DNA from: Streptomyces sp. NBC_00510
GTDB lineage: Bacteria; Actinomycetota; Actinomycetes; Streptomycetales; Streptomycetaceae
Direction of reading: 5' to 3'
Assembly: GCA_036013505.1 (NCBI GenBank)
Contig: CP107851.1
Location: forward strand, 5,110,001 to 5,174,000
Length of the DNA stretch: 64,000 bases
Part shown: piece by piece, positions 17,097 to 25,909 of the stretch
Layout of the letters: each line of letters starts with the position of its first letter
Numbering within the stretch: position 1 is the stretch's first letter
The notes under the pieces: model-generated
The model's database searches: none
Seen by the model: only the letters and a program-made list of their open reading frames with translations
Told to the model about the DNA's origin: nothing
Made by a program: the position numbers and the translations under genes

Positions 17097-17143
17097 CCCC
17101 GCCGGTGAAGTCGGCTCCCCGGGAGCCGACTTCACCGGCGGGG
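17097..17143. terminator. Very long hairpin terminator after the M18 aminopeptidase gene
   Basis: A 23-bp perfect inverted repeat (arms 17097-17119 and 17121-17143, core GTGAAGTCGGCTCCC / GGGAGCCGACTTCAC) with a one-base centre, starting only 8 bases beyond the aminopeptidase stop at 17151. Confidence 0.85.
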
Positions 17144-17150
17144 CCGCGGA

Positions 17151-18440
17151 TCAGCCTTCCAGGAACGCCTTCAGGGCGCTGGCCAGCAGGTACGGGTCGT
17201 CGGCACCGCACAGTTCGCGCGCGGAGTGCATCGAGAGGATCGGCACGCCGACGTCCACGGTCGTGATGCCGTGCCGGGCGGCGGTGATGGGGCCGATGGT
17301 GGTGCCGCAGGGCATGGCGTTGTTGGAGACGAAGGCCTGCCAGGGCACGCCGGCCCGTTCGCAGGCGGCGGCGAAGATGCCGCGGCCGGTGCCGTCGGTG
17401 GCGTAGCGCTGGCTGACGTTGACCTTGAGGATCGGGCCGCCGTTGGGCATCGGGCGGTGCGTCGGGTCGTGCTTCTCCGCGTAGTTGGGGTGGACGGCGT
17501 GCCCGGTGTCGGAGGAGGCGCACACGGTGCCGGCGAAGGCGCGGGCGCGGTCCTCGTAGCTGCCGCCGCGGGCGAAGACGGAGCGCTCCAGGACGTTGCC
17601 GAGCAGCGGGCCGACGGCGCCGGTGTCGGACTCGCTGCCCGTCTCCTCGTGGTCGAAGGCGGCCAGCACGGGGATGTACGGCAGGTCGGCCCCGGCGACG
17701 GCGGCCAGGGCGGCGGTGCCGGCGTGCACGGAGAGCAGGTTGTCGAGCCGGCCCGCGACCAGGAATTCCCGGTCGCGGCCGAGGTAGGCGGGCGGCTGGA
17801 CGTCGTGGGTCATCAGGTCCCAGCCGACGACGTCGGCGGCGGCCACGCCGCTCTCCTCCGCGAGGAACGCGATCAGGGCGCCCTCGTCGACCTCGCCGAG
17901 GCCCCAGATGGGCTGCATGTGGCGCTGCTTGTCGAGTTTGAGACCCTCGGTGTTGACGGCGCGGTCGAGGTGGACGGCGAGCTGCGGCACCCGCAGCAGC
18001 GGCCGGTCGACGTGGACCAGCGTCGTCGTGCCGTCGCGCAGCACCAGCCGGCCGGACAGGCCCAGGTCGCGGTCGAGCCAGGTGTTGAGGAGGGCGCCGC
18101 CGTAGATCTCGACGGCGATCTGGCGCCACCCGAAGGAGCCCGAGTCGGGACGGGGCTTGACGCGCAGGTTGGTGGAGTCGGTGTGGGCGCCGACCACCCG
18201 GAAGGGGGTGGCGGGCCCGGCGCCCTCGGGCACGTACCAGGCGATGATCGCGCCACCCCGCAGCACGTACTTGCCGCCCGCCCCGGCGCCCCACGCCTCG
18301 GTCTCGGCCACCTGCTGGAATCCGGCCTTCTCCAGGCGCTCGGCGGCGCTCGCGACCGCGTGGTACTGCGACGGGCTGGCGGTGAGGAAGGCTGCGAGGT
18401 CGTCGGTGTGGCCGCGGCCGAAGTGGGGCTGAGGGTTCAT
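17151..18440 (-). CDS. M18 family aminopeptidase
   Basis: 429-residue zinc aminopeptidase of the M18 (aspartyl aminopeptidase) family, cytoplasmic, removing N-terminal residues from peptides. Metal and catalytic motifs: GAHTDS (first His ligand), GRLDN (bridging Asp), FDHEETGSES (catalytic Glu plus zinc Glu), SSDTGHAVHPNY, and the C-terminal MHSARE His ligand. Length and order match the family fully. ATG 18440 begins the conserved start. Monocistronic: hairpin terminators lie on both sides. Confidence 0.93.
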   Translation of the reverse strand: MNPQPHFGRGHTDDLAAFLTASPSQYHAVASAAERLEKAGFQQVAETEAWGAGAGGKYVLRGGAIIAWYVPEGAGPATPFRVVGAHTDSTNLRVKPRPDSGSFGWRQIAVEIYGGALLNTWLDRDLGLSGRLVLRDGTTTLVHVDRPLLRVPQLAVHLDRAVNTEGLKLDKQRHMQPIWGLGEVDEGALIAFLAEESGVAAADVVGWDLMTHDVQPPAYLGRDREFLVAGRLDNLLSVHAGTAALAAVAGADLPYIPVLAAFDHEETGSESDTGAVGPLLGNVLERSVFARGGSYEDRARAFAGTVCASSDTGHAVHPNYAEKHDPTHRPMPNGGPILKVNVSQRYATDGTGRGIFAAACERAGVPWQAFVSNNAMPCGTTIGPITAARHGITTVDVGVPILSMHSARELCGADDPYLLASALKAFLEG

Positions 18441-18460
18441 GCTTCAAGCATAAGGACGCG

Positions 18461-18496
18461 CGACGGCCCGCTCCTCGGGGGAGGAGCGGGCCGTCG
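18461..18496. terminator. Hairpin terminator downstream of the acyl-CoA dehydrogenase gene
   Basis: Perfect 16-bp stem CGACGGCCCGCTCCTC / GAGGAGCGGGCCGTCG with a GGGG loop, 40 bases past the stop at 18536 and just upstream of the aminopeptidase start, so it separates the two minus-strand genes. Confidence 0.85.
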
Positions 18497-18535
18497 TCGC
18501 CGTATCGGTCCCGGCCGGAACCGGTCAGGACCGGG

Positions 18536-20365
18536 TCAGAACGCCTCTTCGGGCAGGTCCATGACGTCGAGGGTGACGCCGTCGGCGACGGACCGCGCGA
18601 CGGAGACCTGCGGCAGGACCTCGGCGGCGAAGTGCTTCGCGGCGGCGATCTTGCCGGTGTAGAAGGCGGTGTCCTTGGCGGAGGCGCCGGCGGCCAGCTT
18701 CCCGGCGGCGACGGCGGCGCCCTTGAGCAGCAGGTAGCCGACGACGACGTCACCGGAGGCGAGCAGCAGGCGGGTGGTGTTCAGGCCCACCTTGTAGATG
18801 GACTTCACGTCCTGCTCGGTGGCGGCGAGGTCGGTGAGCATCTTGCCGACGATGGCCTCCAGGTCCACGGCGGCCTTGGCGAGCTGCTCGCGGGCGGCGG
18901 CCAGCTCGTCGCCGCCGGTGGCCTCGGCGAGGAACTTCTTGATCTCCTCGGAGAGGGTGGTCAGCGCGGCGCCCTGGTTGCGGACGATCTTCCGGAAGAA
19001 GTAGTCCTGGCCCTGGATCGCCGTGGTGCCCTCGTAGAGGGTGTCGATCTTGGCGTCGCGGATGTACTGCTCGATCGGGTACTCCTGCAGGAAGCCGGAG
19101 CCGCCGAAGATCTGCAGGGACTGGGCGAGCTGCTCGTAGCCCTTCTCGGAGCCGTAGCCCTTGACGATCGGCAGGAGCAGGTCGTTGAGCGCCTCGAGGG
19201 CCTTGGCCTCCTCGCCGGCCGCCTCGGCGACGGCGAGCGCGTCCTGGACGGAGGCGGTGTGGAGGACCAGGGCGCGCATGCCCTCGGCGTAGGCCTTCTG
19301 CGTCAGCAGGGAGCGGCGCACGTCGGGGTGGTGGGTGATGGTGACCTTGGGCGCGCTCTTGTCCATGAACTGCGCGAGGTCCGGACCCTGCACGCGCTCC
19401 TTGGCGTACTCCAGCGCGTTGAGGTAGCCGGTGGAGAGGGTGGAGATCGCCTTCGTGCCGACCATCATGCGGGCGAACTCGATGATGCGGAACATCTGGC
19501 GGATGCCGTCGTGCTTGTCGCCGATGAGCCAGCCCTTGGCGGGGTGCTGGTCGCCGAAGGTCATCTCGCAGGTGTTGGAGGCCTTCAGGCCCATCTTGTG
19601 CTCGACGTTCGTGGCGTAGACGCCGTTGCGCTCGCCCAGCTCGCCGGTCTCGAAGTCGAAGAGGTACTTCGGGACGAGGAAGAGGGACAGGCCCTTGGTG
19701 CCGGGACCGGCGCCCTCGGGGCGGGCGAGGACGTAGTGGAGGATGTTCTCCTCCATGTCGTGCTCGCCGGAGGTGATGAAGCGCTTCACGCCCTCGATGT
19801 GCCAGGAGCCGTCCCCCTGCTCGACGGCCTTCGTACGGCCGGCGCCCACGTCCGAGCCGGCGTCCGGCTCGGTGAGGACCATCGTGGAGCCCCAGGTCTT
19901 CTCGACCGCGATCCCGGCGATCTTCTTCTGGACCTCGTTGCCCTCCTCGAAGAGGATGCGGGCGAAGGCCGGGCCGGAGGAGTACATCCATATCGCCGGG
20001 TTGGAGCCGAGGATCAGCTCCGCGTACGACCAGATCAGGGATGGCGGGGCGGTGGTGCCGCCGATGCCCTCGGGCAGGCCCAGGCGCCAGTACTCGGAGT
20101 CCATGAAGGTCTTGTAGCTCTTCTTGAAGGAGTCCGGCACGGGGGCGGTGTTGGTCTCCGGGTCGAAGACCGGCGGGTTGCGGTCGGCGTCCGCGAAGGA
20201 GTCGGCGAGCTCGTTCTCCGCGAGGCGTGCGACCTCGGACAGGATGTCCTTGGCGGTCTCGACGTCCATCTCGGCGAACGGGCCGGTCCCGTACAGCTTG
20301 TCGCGTCCGAGGACCTCGAAGAGGTTGAACTCGATGTCGCGAAGGTTTGACTTGTAGTGGCCCAT
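18536..20365 (-). CDS. Acyl-CoA dehydrogenase, long (FadE5-like) type
   Basis: 609-residue flavoenzyme introducing the 2,3-double bond in acyl-CoA in beta-oxidation. It is about 200 residues longer than ordinary family members (near 390), because of an N-terminal extension and a C-terminal helical extension (from about 480) typical of the mycobacterial FadE5-like group. Seen: FAD/substrate segment [23 protein letters not shown], and the catalytic Glu in [16 protein letters not shown]. The start ATG 20365 gives the conserved MGHYKSN N-terminus. Two palindromes in its 110-bp upstream region suggest control by a TetR-type fatty-acid repressor encoded elsewhere. Confidence 0.93.
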   Translation of the reverse strand: MGHYKSNLRDIEFNLFEVLGRDKLYGTGPFAEMDVETAKDILSEVARLAENELADSFADADRNPPVFDPETNTAPVPDSFKKSYKTFMDSEYWRLGLPEGIGGTTAPPSLIWSYAELILGSNPAIWMYSSGPAFARILFEEGNEVQKKIAGIAVEKTWGSTMVLTEPDAGSDVGAGRTKAVEQGDGSWHIEGVKRFITSGEHDMEENILHYVLARPEGAGPGTKGLSLFLVPKYLFDFETGELGERNGVYATNVEHKMGLKASNTCEMTFGDQHPAKGWLIGDKHDGIRQMFRIIEFARMMVGTKAISTLSTGYLNALEYAKERVQGPDLAQFMDKSAPKVTITHHPDVRRSLLTQKAYAEGMRALVLHTASVQDALAVAEAAGEEAKALEALNDLLLPIVKGYGSEKGYEQLAQSLQIFGGSGFLQEYPIEQYIRDAKIDTLYEGTTAIQGQDYFFRKIVRNQGAALTTLSEEIKKFLAEATGGDELAAAREQLAKAAVDLEAIVGKMLTDLAATEQDVKSIYKVGLNTTRLLLASGDVVVGYLLLKGAAVAAGKLAAGASAKDTAFYTGKIAAAKHFAAEVLPQVSVARSVADGVTLDVMDLPEEAF

Positions 20366-20430
20366 GGCGACGGCTCCGTCGGGGTCGGTCGGACGGCGGG
20401 AAGGGTTCGCAGTCCTCGCAGCTTTATCAC

Positions 20431-20463
20431 TTACCAGTCGGTAATGATGCTACCCGCGGGTAA
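20431..20463 (-). promoter_or_regulatory. Tandem TetR-type operators upstream of the acyl-CoA dehydrogenase gene
   Basis: Two palindromes with 19 bp between centres: TTACC-AGTC-GGTAA (20431-20444) and TACC-CGCG-GGTA (20451-20462). Both share the TACC...GGTA arms. They sit 66-98 bp before the start codon in the only AT-richer patch of the region. The arms resemble operators bound by TetR-family fatty-acid regulators; identity of the regulator is unknown. Confidence 0.5.
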
Positions 20464-20475
20464 TAAAAACAACCC

Positions 20476-21552
20476 CTATCCGGCCGGATGTGACGGAGGG
20501 CCTTCGACTTCTGGAGGAACGTCCGGCTCCTGGCGCCGGAGTTCGTCCAGGGCCCCGAAGGCGGCGGCCGCGATCGGCACCGCCAGCAGCATCCCGAGGA
20601 TGCCCGCCAGGCTCGCCCCCGCGGTGATCGCCAGCAGCACCAGCGCGGGGTGCATGTGCACCGTGCGGCTCTGCACGATCGGCTGCAGCACGTGCCCCTC
20701 CAGCACCTGCACCGCCAGTACCACCCCCAGGGCCCACACGCCGATCACCCACCCCCGGTCGGCGAGGGCGACGAGCACCGCCACCGCGCCGGAGATGAAC
20801 GCCCCCAGGTACGGGATGTAGGCGCCGATGAAGACCAGCGCGGCCAGGCCCGGCGCCCCCGGCACCCGCAGGATCAGCAGGCCGATGCCGATGAGCGTGG
20901 CGTCGATCAGCGCGATCACCGTCGTGCCCCGCATGAAGCCCTGGACCGCCGCGAAGGCGCGGTGGGCGATCCGCTCCAGCAGGGGACCGGTGCCGTGCGG
21001 GGCGGCCTCGCGCAGCAGGACGGGGAAGCGGGCGCCGTCGCGCAGGAAGAAGAAGGTCAGCAGCAGCGCCAGCACGGCGGTCGCGATGAGTTGTCCCACG
21101 ATGCTGATGCCGGACACCACCCCGGAGGCGGCGCGGGCGCCGTATTTGGTGGCGAAGGACTTGAGGCTGTCGATGGTGTCGTTCAGCGAGGTCCCCGACG
21201 CGCCCAGGCGGGGCAGCAGTTTCCGGGCCGCGTCCTTGAGCGAGGCCACGATCTCGTCCCCGGTCTCCACCAGGCTGTGGACGACCACGAACCCCGCGCC
21301 CGCGACGAAGAGCACCAGCGCCACGCAGGTCAGCGCCGCCGCCGCCGACCGCTGCACCTTGACGGCCCGCAGCCGCCGGTACAGCGGGCCCAGCAGGGCA
21401 CTGCCCAGCAGGGCCAGCAGGACGGGGGTGACGACCGCCGCGAAGGTGACGACCAGCCAGACGACGAGCGCGCCCACACCGGCCACCAGCAGCACGACGC
21501 CGCACCACGCGGCCGTCCGTCGCGCGGAGGCCGGCAGAAGGGGCGCGTCCAC
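20476..21552 (-). CDS. AI-2E family (PerM/UPF0118) membrane permease
   Basis: 358 residues with about eight membrane helices in the AI-2E/PerM pattern: paired helices near 15-50, one near 68-90, a long soluble helical segment (about 95-155), then helices from 160 to 325. The family hallmark region GAYIPYLGAFISGAVAV and the VLEGHVLQPIVQSRTVHMHPALVLLAI segment are both present. Family members export quorum signals or act as Na+/H+ antiporters; which applies is unknown. GTG 21552 is the start. The C-terminus is Pro-rich. Divergent from metG. Confidence 0.87.
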   Translation of the reverse strand: MDAPLLPASARRTAAWCGVVLLVAGVGALVVWLVVTFAAVVTPVLLALLGSALLGPLYRRLRAVKVQRSAAAALTCVALVLFVAGAGFVVVHSLVETGDEIVASLKDAARKLLPRLGASGTSLNDTIDSLKSFATKYGARAASGVVSGISIVGQLIATAVLALLLTFFFLRDGARFPVLLREAAPHGTGPLLERIAHRAFAAVQGFMRGTTVIALIDATLIGIGLLILRVPGAPGLAALVFIGAYIPYLGAFISGAVAVLVALADRGWVIGVWALGVVLAVQVLEGHVLQPIVQSRTVHMHPALVLLAITAGASLAGILGMLLAVPIAAAAFGALDELRRQEPDVPPEVEGPPSHPAG

Positions 21553-21688
21553 CCGGCCAGCCGATCACGGCCCCGGCCGTGTCCGCATGCCGGGAAGGGC
21601 GAACGGGTGGACCTTCCCGGTCGGATACGATATTGACGGTCCGTAGAGGAAATCCTCACCCACAGTAGCGACTTGGGAGCAGCCGGCA

Positions 21689-23416
21689 ATGGCTCGACAC
21701 CTCATCACCAGCGCCCTTCCGTACATCAACGGGATCAAGCACCTGGGCAACATGGTGGGGTCCATGCTCCCGGCCGACGTCTACTCCCGGTACCTGCGCC
21801 AGCGCGGCCACGAGGTGCTCTACATCTGCGCCACCGACGAGCACGGCACGCCGGCCGAGCTCGCCGCGCAGGAGGCCGGCCTGCCGGTCGACGCGTTCTG
21901 CGCGCAGCAGCACGACGCGCAGAAGGCGGTCTACGACGGCTTCGCGCTCTCCTTCGACTACTTCGGCCGCAGTTCCTCGCAGCAGAACCGCGAGATCACC
22001 CAGGCCATCGCGCGGGAGCTGAAGGAGAACGGCTTCATCGAGGAGCGCGCCATCCGCCAGGTCTACTCCCTGGACGACGAGCGCTTCCTGCCCGACCGCT
22101 ACATCGTCGGCACCTGCCCGCACTGCGGCTACGACAAGGCGCGCGGCGACCAGTGCGAGAACTGCACCCGTGTGCTGGACCCGACCGACCTGATCGAGCC
22201 GCGCTCCGCGATCAGCGGCAGCAGCCGGCTGGAGGTCCGCGAGACCAAGCACCTCTTCCTGCTGCAGTCCAAGCTCTCCCACGAGGTCGAGGCCTGGGTC
22301 GACGAGCACGGCAAGGACTGGCCGACGCTCGCCTCCTCCATCGCCCGCAAGTGGCTGACCGAGGGCCTGCAGGACCGCGCCATCACCCGCGACCTCGACT
22401 GGGGCGTGCCGGTGCCGGCCGACACCTGGCCGGACCTGGCGGCCGAGGGCAAGGTCTTCTACGTCTGGTTCGACGCGCCCATCGAGTACATCGGCGCCAC
22501 GAAGGAATGGTCGGACGCCGCGGGTGATGGCGAGACCCGCGACTGGCGCTCCTGGTGGTACGACGTCGACACCGACGTGCGCTACACCGAGTTCATGGCC
22601 AAGGACAACGTCCCCTTCCACACGGTGATGTTCCCGGCGACCCTGCTGGGCACCCGTGACAAGTGGAAGAAGGTCGACTACGTCAAGGCCTTCAACTGGC
22701 TGACCTACTACGGCGGCAAGTTCTCCACCTCGCAGCGGCGCGGCATCTTCACCGACGCCGCCCTGGAGATCCTGCCCGCCGACTACTGGCGCTACTTCCT
22801 GATCGCGAACGCGCCCGAGTCCGACGACACCTCCTTCACCTGGGAGCACTTCGCCGCCTCGGTCAACAAGGACCTCGCCGACACCCTCGGCAACTTCGTC
22901 AACCGGGTGCTGTCCTTCTCCCGCAAGCGCTTCGGCGACGAGGTGCCCGCGGGCAGGGAGGCCGGGGAGGCCGAGGAGCGCCTGGGCGGGCAGATCGCCG
23001 AGCTCCTCGCCGAGTACGAGCGGCACATGGAGGACCTGCAGTTCCGCAAGGCCGCGCAGGCGCTGCGCGCCCTGTGGAGCGCCGGAAACTCCTACCTGGA
23101 GGAGAAGGCCCCCTGGCTGGAGATCAAGACGGACGCCGACGGCGCCGCCCTGACCCTGCGCACCGCCATGAACCTGATCCACCTCTACGCGGTCGTCTCC
23201 GAGCCCTTCATCCCGGCCACGGCCGCCGCCATGCGCGGCGCCTTCGCCCTGACGGACGACACCGCGGTCTGGGTCACCCCCGAGGAGGCCCGCGCGCTGG
23301 CCGCCGTCCCGGCCGGGACGGCCTTCACCGTCCCGCCGGTGCTCTTCGCGAAGATCACCGAGGAGGACCTGGACGGCTACCGGGAGCGCTTCGGCGGGGA
23401 GCCGGAGGCGGTCTGA
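21689..23416 (+). CDS. metG: Methionyl-tRNA synthetase
   Basis: 575-residue class I synthetase charging tRNA-Met. The HIGH-type motif reads HLGN after ALPYINGIK, and the KMSKS-type loop reads KFSTS in [11 protein letters not shown] zinc knuckle [17 protein letters not shown] (about 147-163) marks the MetG1-like group, and the helical anticodon-binding domain follows from about residue 400. There is no C-terminal tRNA-binding appendage, as in other actinobacteria. ATG 21689 opens the conserved [13 protein letters not shown] -10-like TACGAT (21626-21631) lies about 60 bases upstream; no T-box element was recognised. Confidence 0.97.
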   Translation: MARHLITSALPYINGIKHLGNMVGSMLPADVYSRYLRQRGHEVLYICATDEHGTPAELAAQEAGLPVDAFCAQQHDAQKAVYDGFALSFDYFGRSSSQQNREITQAIARELKENGFIEERAIRQVYSLDDERFLPDRYIVGTCPHCGYDKARGDQCENCTRVLDPTDLIEPRSAISGSSRLEVRETKHLFLLQSKLSHEVEAWVDEHGKDWPTLASSIARKWLTEGLQDRAITRDLDWGVPVPADTWPDLAAEGKVFYVWFDAPIEYIGATKEWSDAAGDGETRDWRSWWYDVDTDVRYTEFMAKDNVPFHTVMFPATLLGTRDKWKKVDYVKAFNWLTYYGGKFSTSQRRGIFTDAALEILPADYWRYFLIANAPESDDTSFTWEHFAASVNKDLADTLGNFVNRVLSFSRKRFGDEVPAGREAGEAEERLGGQIAELLAEYERHMEDLQFRKAAQALRALWSAGNSYLEEKAPWLEIKTDADGAALTLRTAMNLIHLYAVVSEPFIPATAAAMRGAFALTDDTAVWVTPEEARALAAVPAGTAFTVPPVLFAKITEEDLDGYRERFGGEPEAV

Positions 23417-23961
23417 TGCCGACCACGGTCAGGGACAGGTCCCCGCTGGTGCTGATCCTGGCGGTGGGCCTGACCCTGGTGCTGGTGGTGGCCGGGGTGA
23501 TCCTCGCGGTCTCGCTGACCGGTTCGGGCGACCGCCGCTCCGGTGCCGCCCCGGACCGGGACGGGGCGTGCCGCGGCAGCAACGTCACTCTCGCGGAGGC
23601 CGCCGGGCGCTTCGGCCTGCGACTGCCCGACGACCCGCAGGACGTGCACTACCTCGCGCAGGGCGGCGGGCTGTCCGGCGAGCACGACCTCGAACTGAGC
23701 TTCCGCACCACCGCCGCAGGCCTGGAGCGGTTCCTGTCCGCCTCCGGCTTCGGCGCGCTCGGCCCCGACGTGCAGGCCCTGCGGGTCGGCGAGCCCCCCG
23801 CCGACCCCTGCCGCCGCGCCGCCGGTGGCCTCACGCACGCCCGCTACGCCGGCGACCACGTGCCCGCCGGCGCGGACCACGGCGCCTACAGCCGCGGTGT
23901 CGCCGTCGACGACAGCGACCCCGCCCACCCGGTGGTCGCCCTCGTCGCCCTGGACGGCTGA
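23416..23961 (+). CDS. Membrane-anchored hypothetical protein
   Basis: 181 residues. One N-terminal helix (LVLILAVGLTLVLVVAGVILAVSL, about 10-33) with few basic residues before it, then an outside domain holding three Cys (ACRGS, DPCRR) that I do not recognise. ATG 23416 overlaps the metG stop as TGATG, so it is co-translated with metG; this pairing is probably positional rather than functional. A very stable terminator follows. An anchored or cleaved exported protein are both possible. Confidence 0.7.
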   Translation: MPTTVRDRSPLVLILAVGLTLVLVVAGVILAVSLTGSGDRRSGAAPDRDGACRGSNVTLAEAAGRFGLRLPDDPQDVHYLAQGGGLSGEHDLELSFRTTAAGLERFLSASGFGALGPDVQALRVGEPPADPCRRAAGGLTHARYAGDHVPAGADHGAYSRGVAVDDSDPAHPVVALVALDG

Positions 23962-23973
23962 CGGACCCGGGCG

Positions 23974-24019
23974 GACGACGGAGGGCCCGGAACCGTGTGG
24001 TTCCGGGCCCTCCGTCGTC
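23974..24019. terminator. Bidirectional hairpin terminator
   Basis: Perfect 21-bp inverted repeat (23974-23994 and 23999-24019) with GTGT loop; core GGAGGGCCCGGAACC / GGTTCCGGGCCCTCC. It separates the converging metG-side unit and aspS. Confidence 0.9.
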
Positions 24020-24037
24020 ACGGCGTGGTCCGGGCCG

Positions 24038-25807
24038 TCAGGCCTTCTTCTCCGGCGGCAGCCGCAGCGCGAGGTGGAGCTCCTTCAGCCGCGCCTCGTC
24101 GACCGTGCTCGGAGCGCCCATCAGGAGGTCCTGGGCGTTCTGGTTGAGCGGGAAGGCGATGGTCTCGCGGATGTTGGGCTCGTCCGCGAGCAGCATGACC
24201 ATGCGGTCGACGCCCGGGGCGATGCCGCCGTGCGGCGGGGCGCCGAAGTGGAAGGCGCGGAGCATGCCGCCGAACTCGTGCTCGACGGTGTCGCGGTCGT
24301 AGCCGGCGATCTCGAAGGCCTTGTACATGATCGCGGGCTCGTGGTTCCGGATGGCGCCGGAGGACAGCTCGACACCGTTGCAGACGATGTCGTACTGCCA
24401 GGCGAGGATGTCCAGCGGGTCCTTGGTCTCCAGCGCCTCCAGGCCGCCCTGCGGCATGGAGAACGGGTTGTGGGAGAACTCGACCTGGCCGGTGTCCTCG
24501 TTCTTCTCGAACATCGGGAAGTCGACGATCCAGCAGAAGCGGAAGACGTCCTCCTCGAACTGGCCGGCCCGCTTCGCGGCCTCGACCCGGACGGCGCCCA
24601 TGATCTTGGAGACCTCGTCGAACTCGCCCGCGCCGAAGAAGACCGCGTGGCCGGGCTTGGCGTCGACGGCGGCGAGCAGCGCCTTGACGTCGTCCTCGGT
24701 GAGGAACTTGGCGATCGGGCCGGTGAGGGTGAGGTCGTCGCCGACCCGGACCCAGGCCAGGCCCTTGGCGCCCTGCTCGACGGCGTAGTCGCCGAGGTTG
24801 TCGAAGAACTTGCGCGGCTGCTCGGCGGTGTCCGGCACCGGCAGGGCGCGGACGTGCTTGCCGGCGAAGGCCTTGAAGCCGGAGTCGGCGAAGACCGACG
24901 AGACGTCGACCAGCTCCAGGCGGGCGCGCAGGTCGGGCTTGTCGTTGCCGTACTTGACCATCGACTCGCGGAACGGGATCCGCGGGAAGGGCGAGGTCAC
25001 GTGGCGGCCGCCGCCGAACTCCTCGAAGAGGTCGGTCATGACCTTCTCGATGACCCCGAAGACGTCCTCCTGCTCGACGAAGCTCATCTCGACGTCGAGC
25101 TGGTAGAACTCGCCGGGCGAGCGGTCGGCGCGGCTGTCCTCGTCGCGGAAGCAGGGCGCGATCTGGAAGTAGCGGTCGAAGCCCGCGATCATCAGCAGCT
25201 GCTTGAACTGCTGCGGGGCCTGCGGCAGCGCGTAGAACGTGCCGGGGTGCACGCGGGAGGGCACCAGGAAGTCGCGGGCCCCCTCGGGCGAGGTCGCCGA
25301 AAGGATGGGGGTGGCCAGCTCGTTGAAGCCCAGCGCCGTCATCTCGCGGCGCAGGAAGCTGATCACCTGGGTGCGCAGCATGATGTTGCGGTGCATGCGG
25401 GCGCGGCGCAGGTCGAGGAAGCGGTTGGTGAGCCGCATCTCCTCGTTCGCGTTGTCCTCCGGGAAGACCGGGAACGGCAGCTGGTCGGCGGCGCCGAGCA
25501 CCTCCAGCTCGGTGACCTCGACCTCGACCTCGCCTGTGGGCAGGTCGGGGTTGACGTTCTCCCCCGAACGGGCGACGACGCGTCCGTCGACGCGGAGCAC
25601 CGACTCCTTGGACTGGTGGCTCAGGGCCTCGTACGCGGGCGAGCCCGGACGGGCGACGAGCTGGACCACCCCGTAGTGGTCCCGGAGATCGACGAACAGG
25701 ATGCCGCCCAGATCCCGGCGATTGTGCAGCCAACCACTCAGGCGCACTTCCGCGTCTACGTCGGTGGCGCGCAGCTCACCGCAGGTGTGGGACCGGTACC
25801 GATGCAT
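24038..25807 (-). CDS. aspS: Aspartyl-tRNA synthetase
   Basis: 589-residue bacterial-type class II synthetase. N-terminal OB-fold anticodon domain ([22 protein letters not shown], 20-45), motif 2 with [19 protein letters not shown], the inserted GAD domain in the middle, and motif 3 [13 protein letters not shown] near the C-terminus. ATG 25807 opens the conserved MHRYRSH. The residue after the RRD triad is Leu, a position that in some bacteria separates strict AspRS (Leu) from relaxed AspRS that also charges tRNA-Asn (His). Divergent from the SpoIIE-type gene; a TAGACT -10 candidate lies near 25850. Confidence 0.97.
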   Translation of the reverse strand: MHRYRSHTCGELRATDVDAEVRLSGWLHNRRDLGGILFVDLRDHYGVVQLVARPGSPAYEALSHQSKESVLRVDGRVVARSGENVNPDLPTGEVEVEVTELEVLGAADQLPFPVFPEDNANEEMRLTNRFLDLRRARMHRNIMLRTQVISFLRREMTALGFNELATPILSATSPEGARDFLVPSRVHPGTFYALPQAPQQFKQLLMIAGFDRYFQIAPCFRDEDSRADRSPGEFYQLDVEMSFVEQEDVFGVIEKVMTDLFEEFGGGRHVTSPFPRIPFRESMVKYGNDKPDLRARLELVDVSSVFADSGFKAFAGKHVRALPVPDTAEQPRKFFDNLGDYAVEQGAKGLAWVRVGDDLTLTGPIAKFLTEDDVKALLAAVDAKPGHAVFFGAGEFDEVSKIMGAVRVEAAKRAGQFEEDVFRFCWIVDFPMFEKNEDTGQVEFSHNPFSMPQGGLEALETKDPLDILAWQYDIVCNGVELSSGAIRNHEPAIMYKAFEIAGYDRDTVEHEFGGMLRAFHFGAPPHGGIAPGVDRMVMLLADEPNIRETIAFPLNQNAQDLLMGAPSTVDEARLKELHLALRLPPEKKA

Positions 25808-25909
25808 CGTTCATCCAAGTCGTCTGATTTCGGGGATGAGGCCTCCCCAGTCTACGGGGGTACGCGCGCCCGACCCCATTCGTATGAAAGCCGCGGAAAA
25901 CCATAAACT

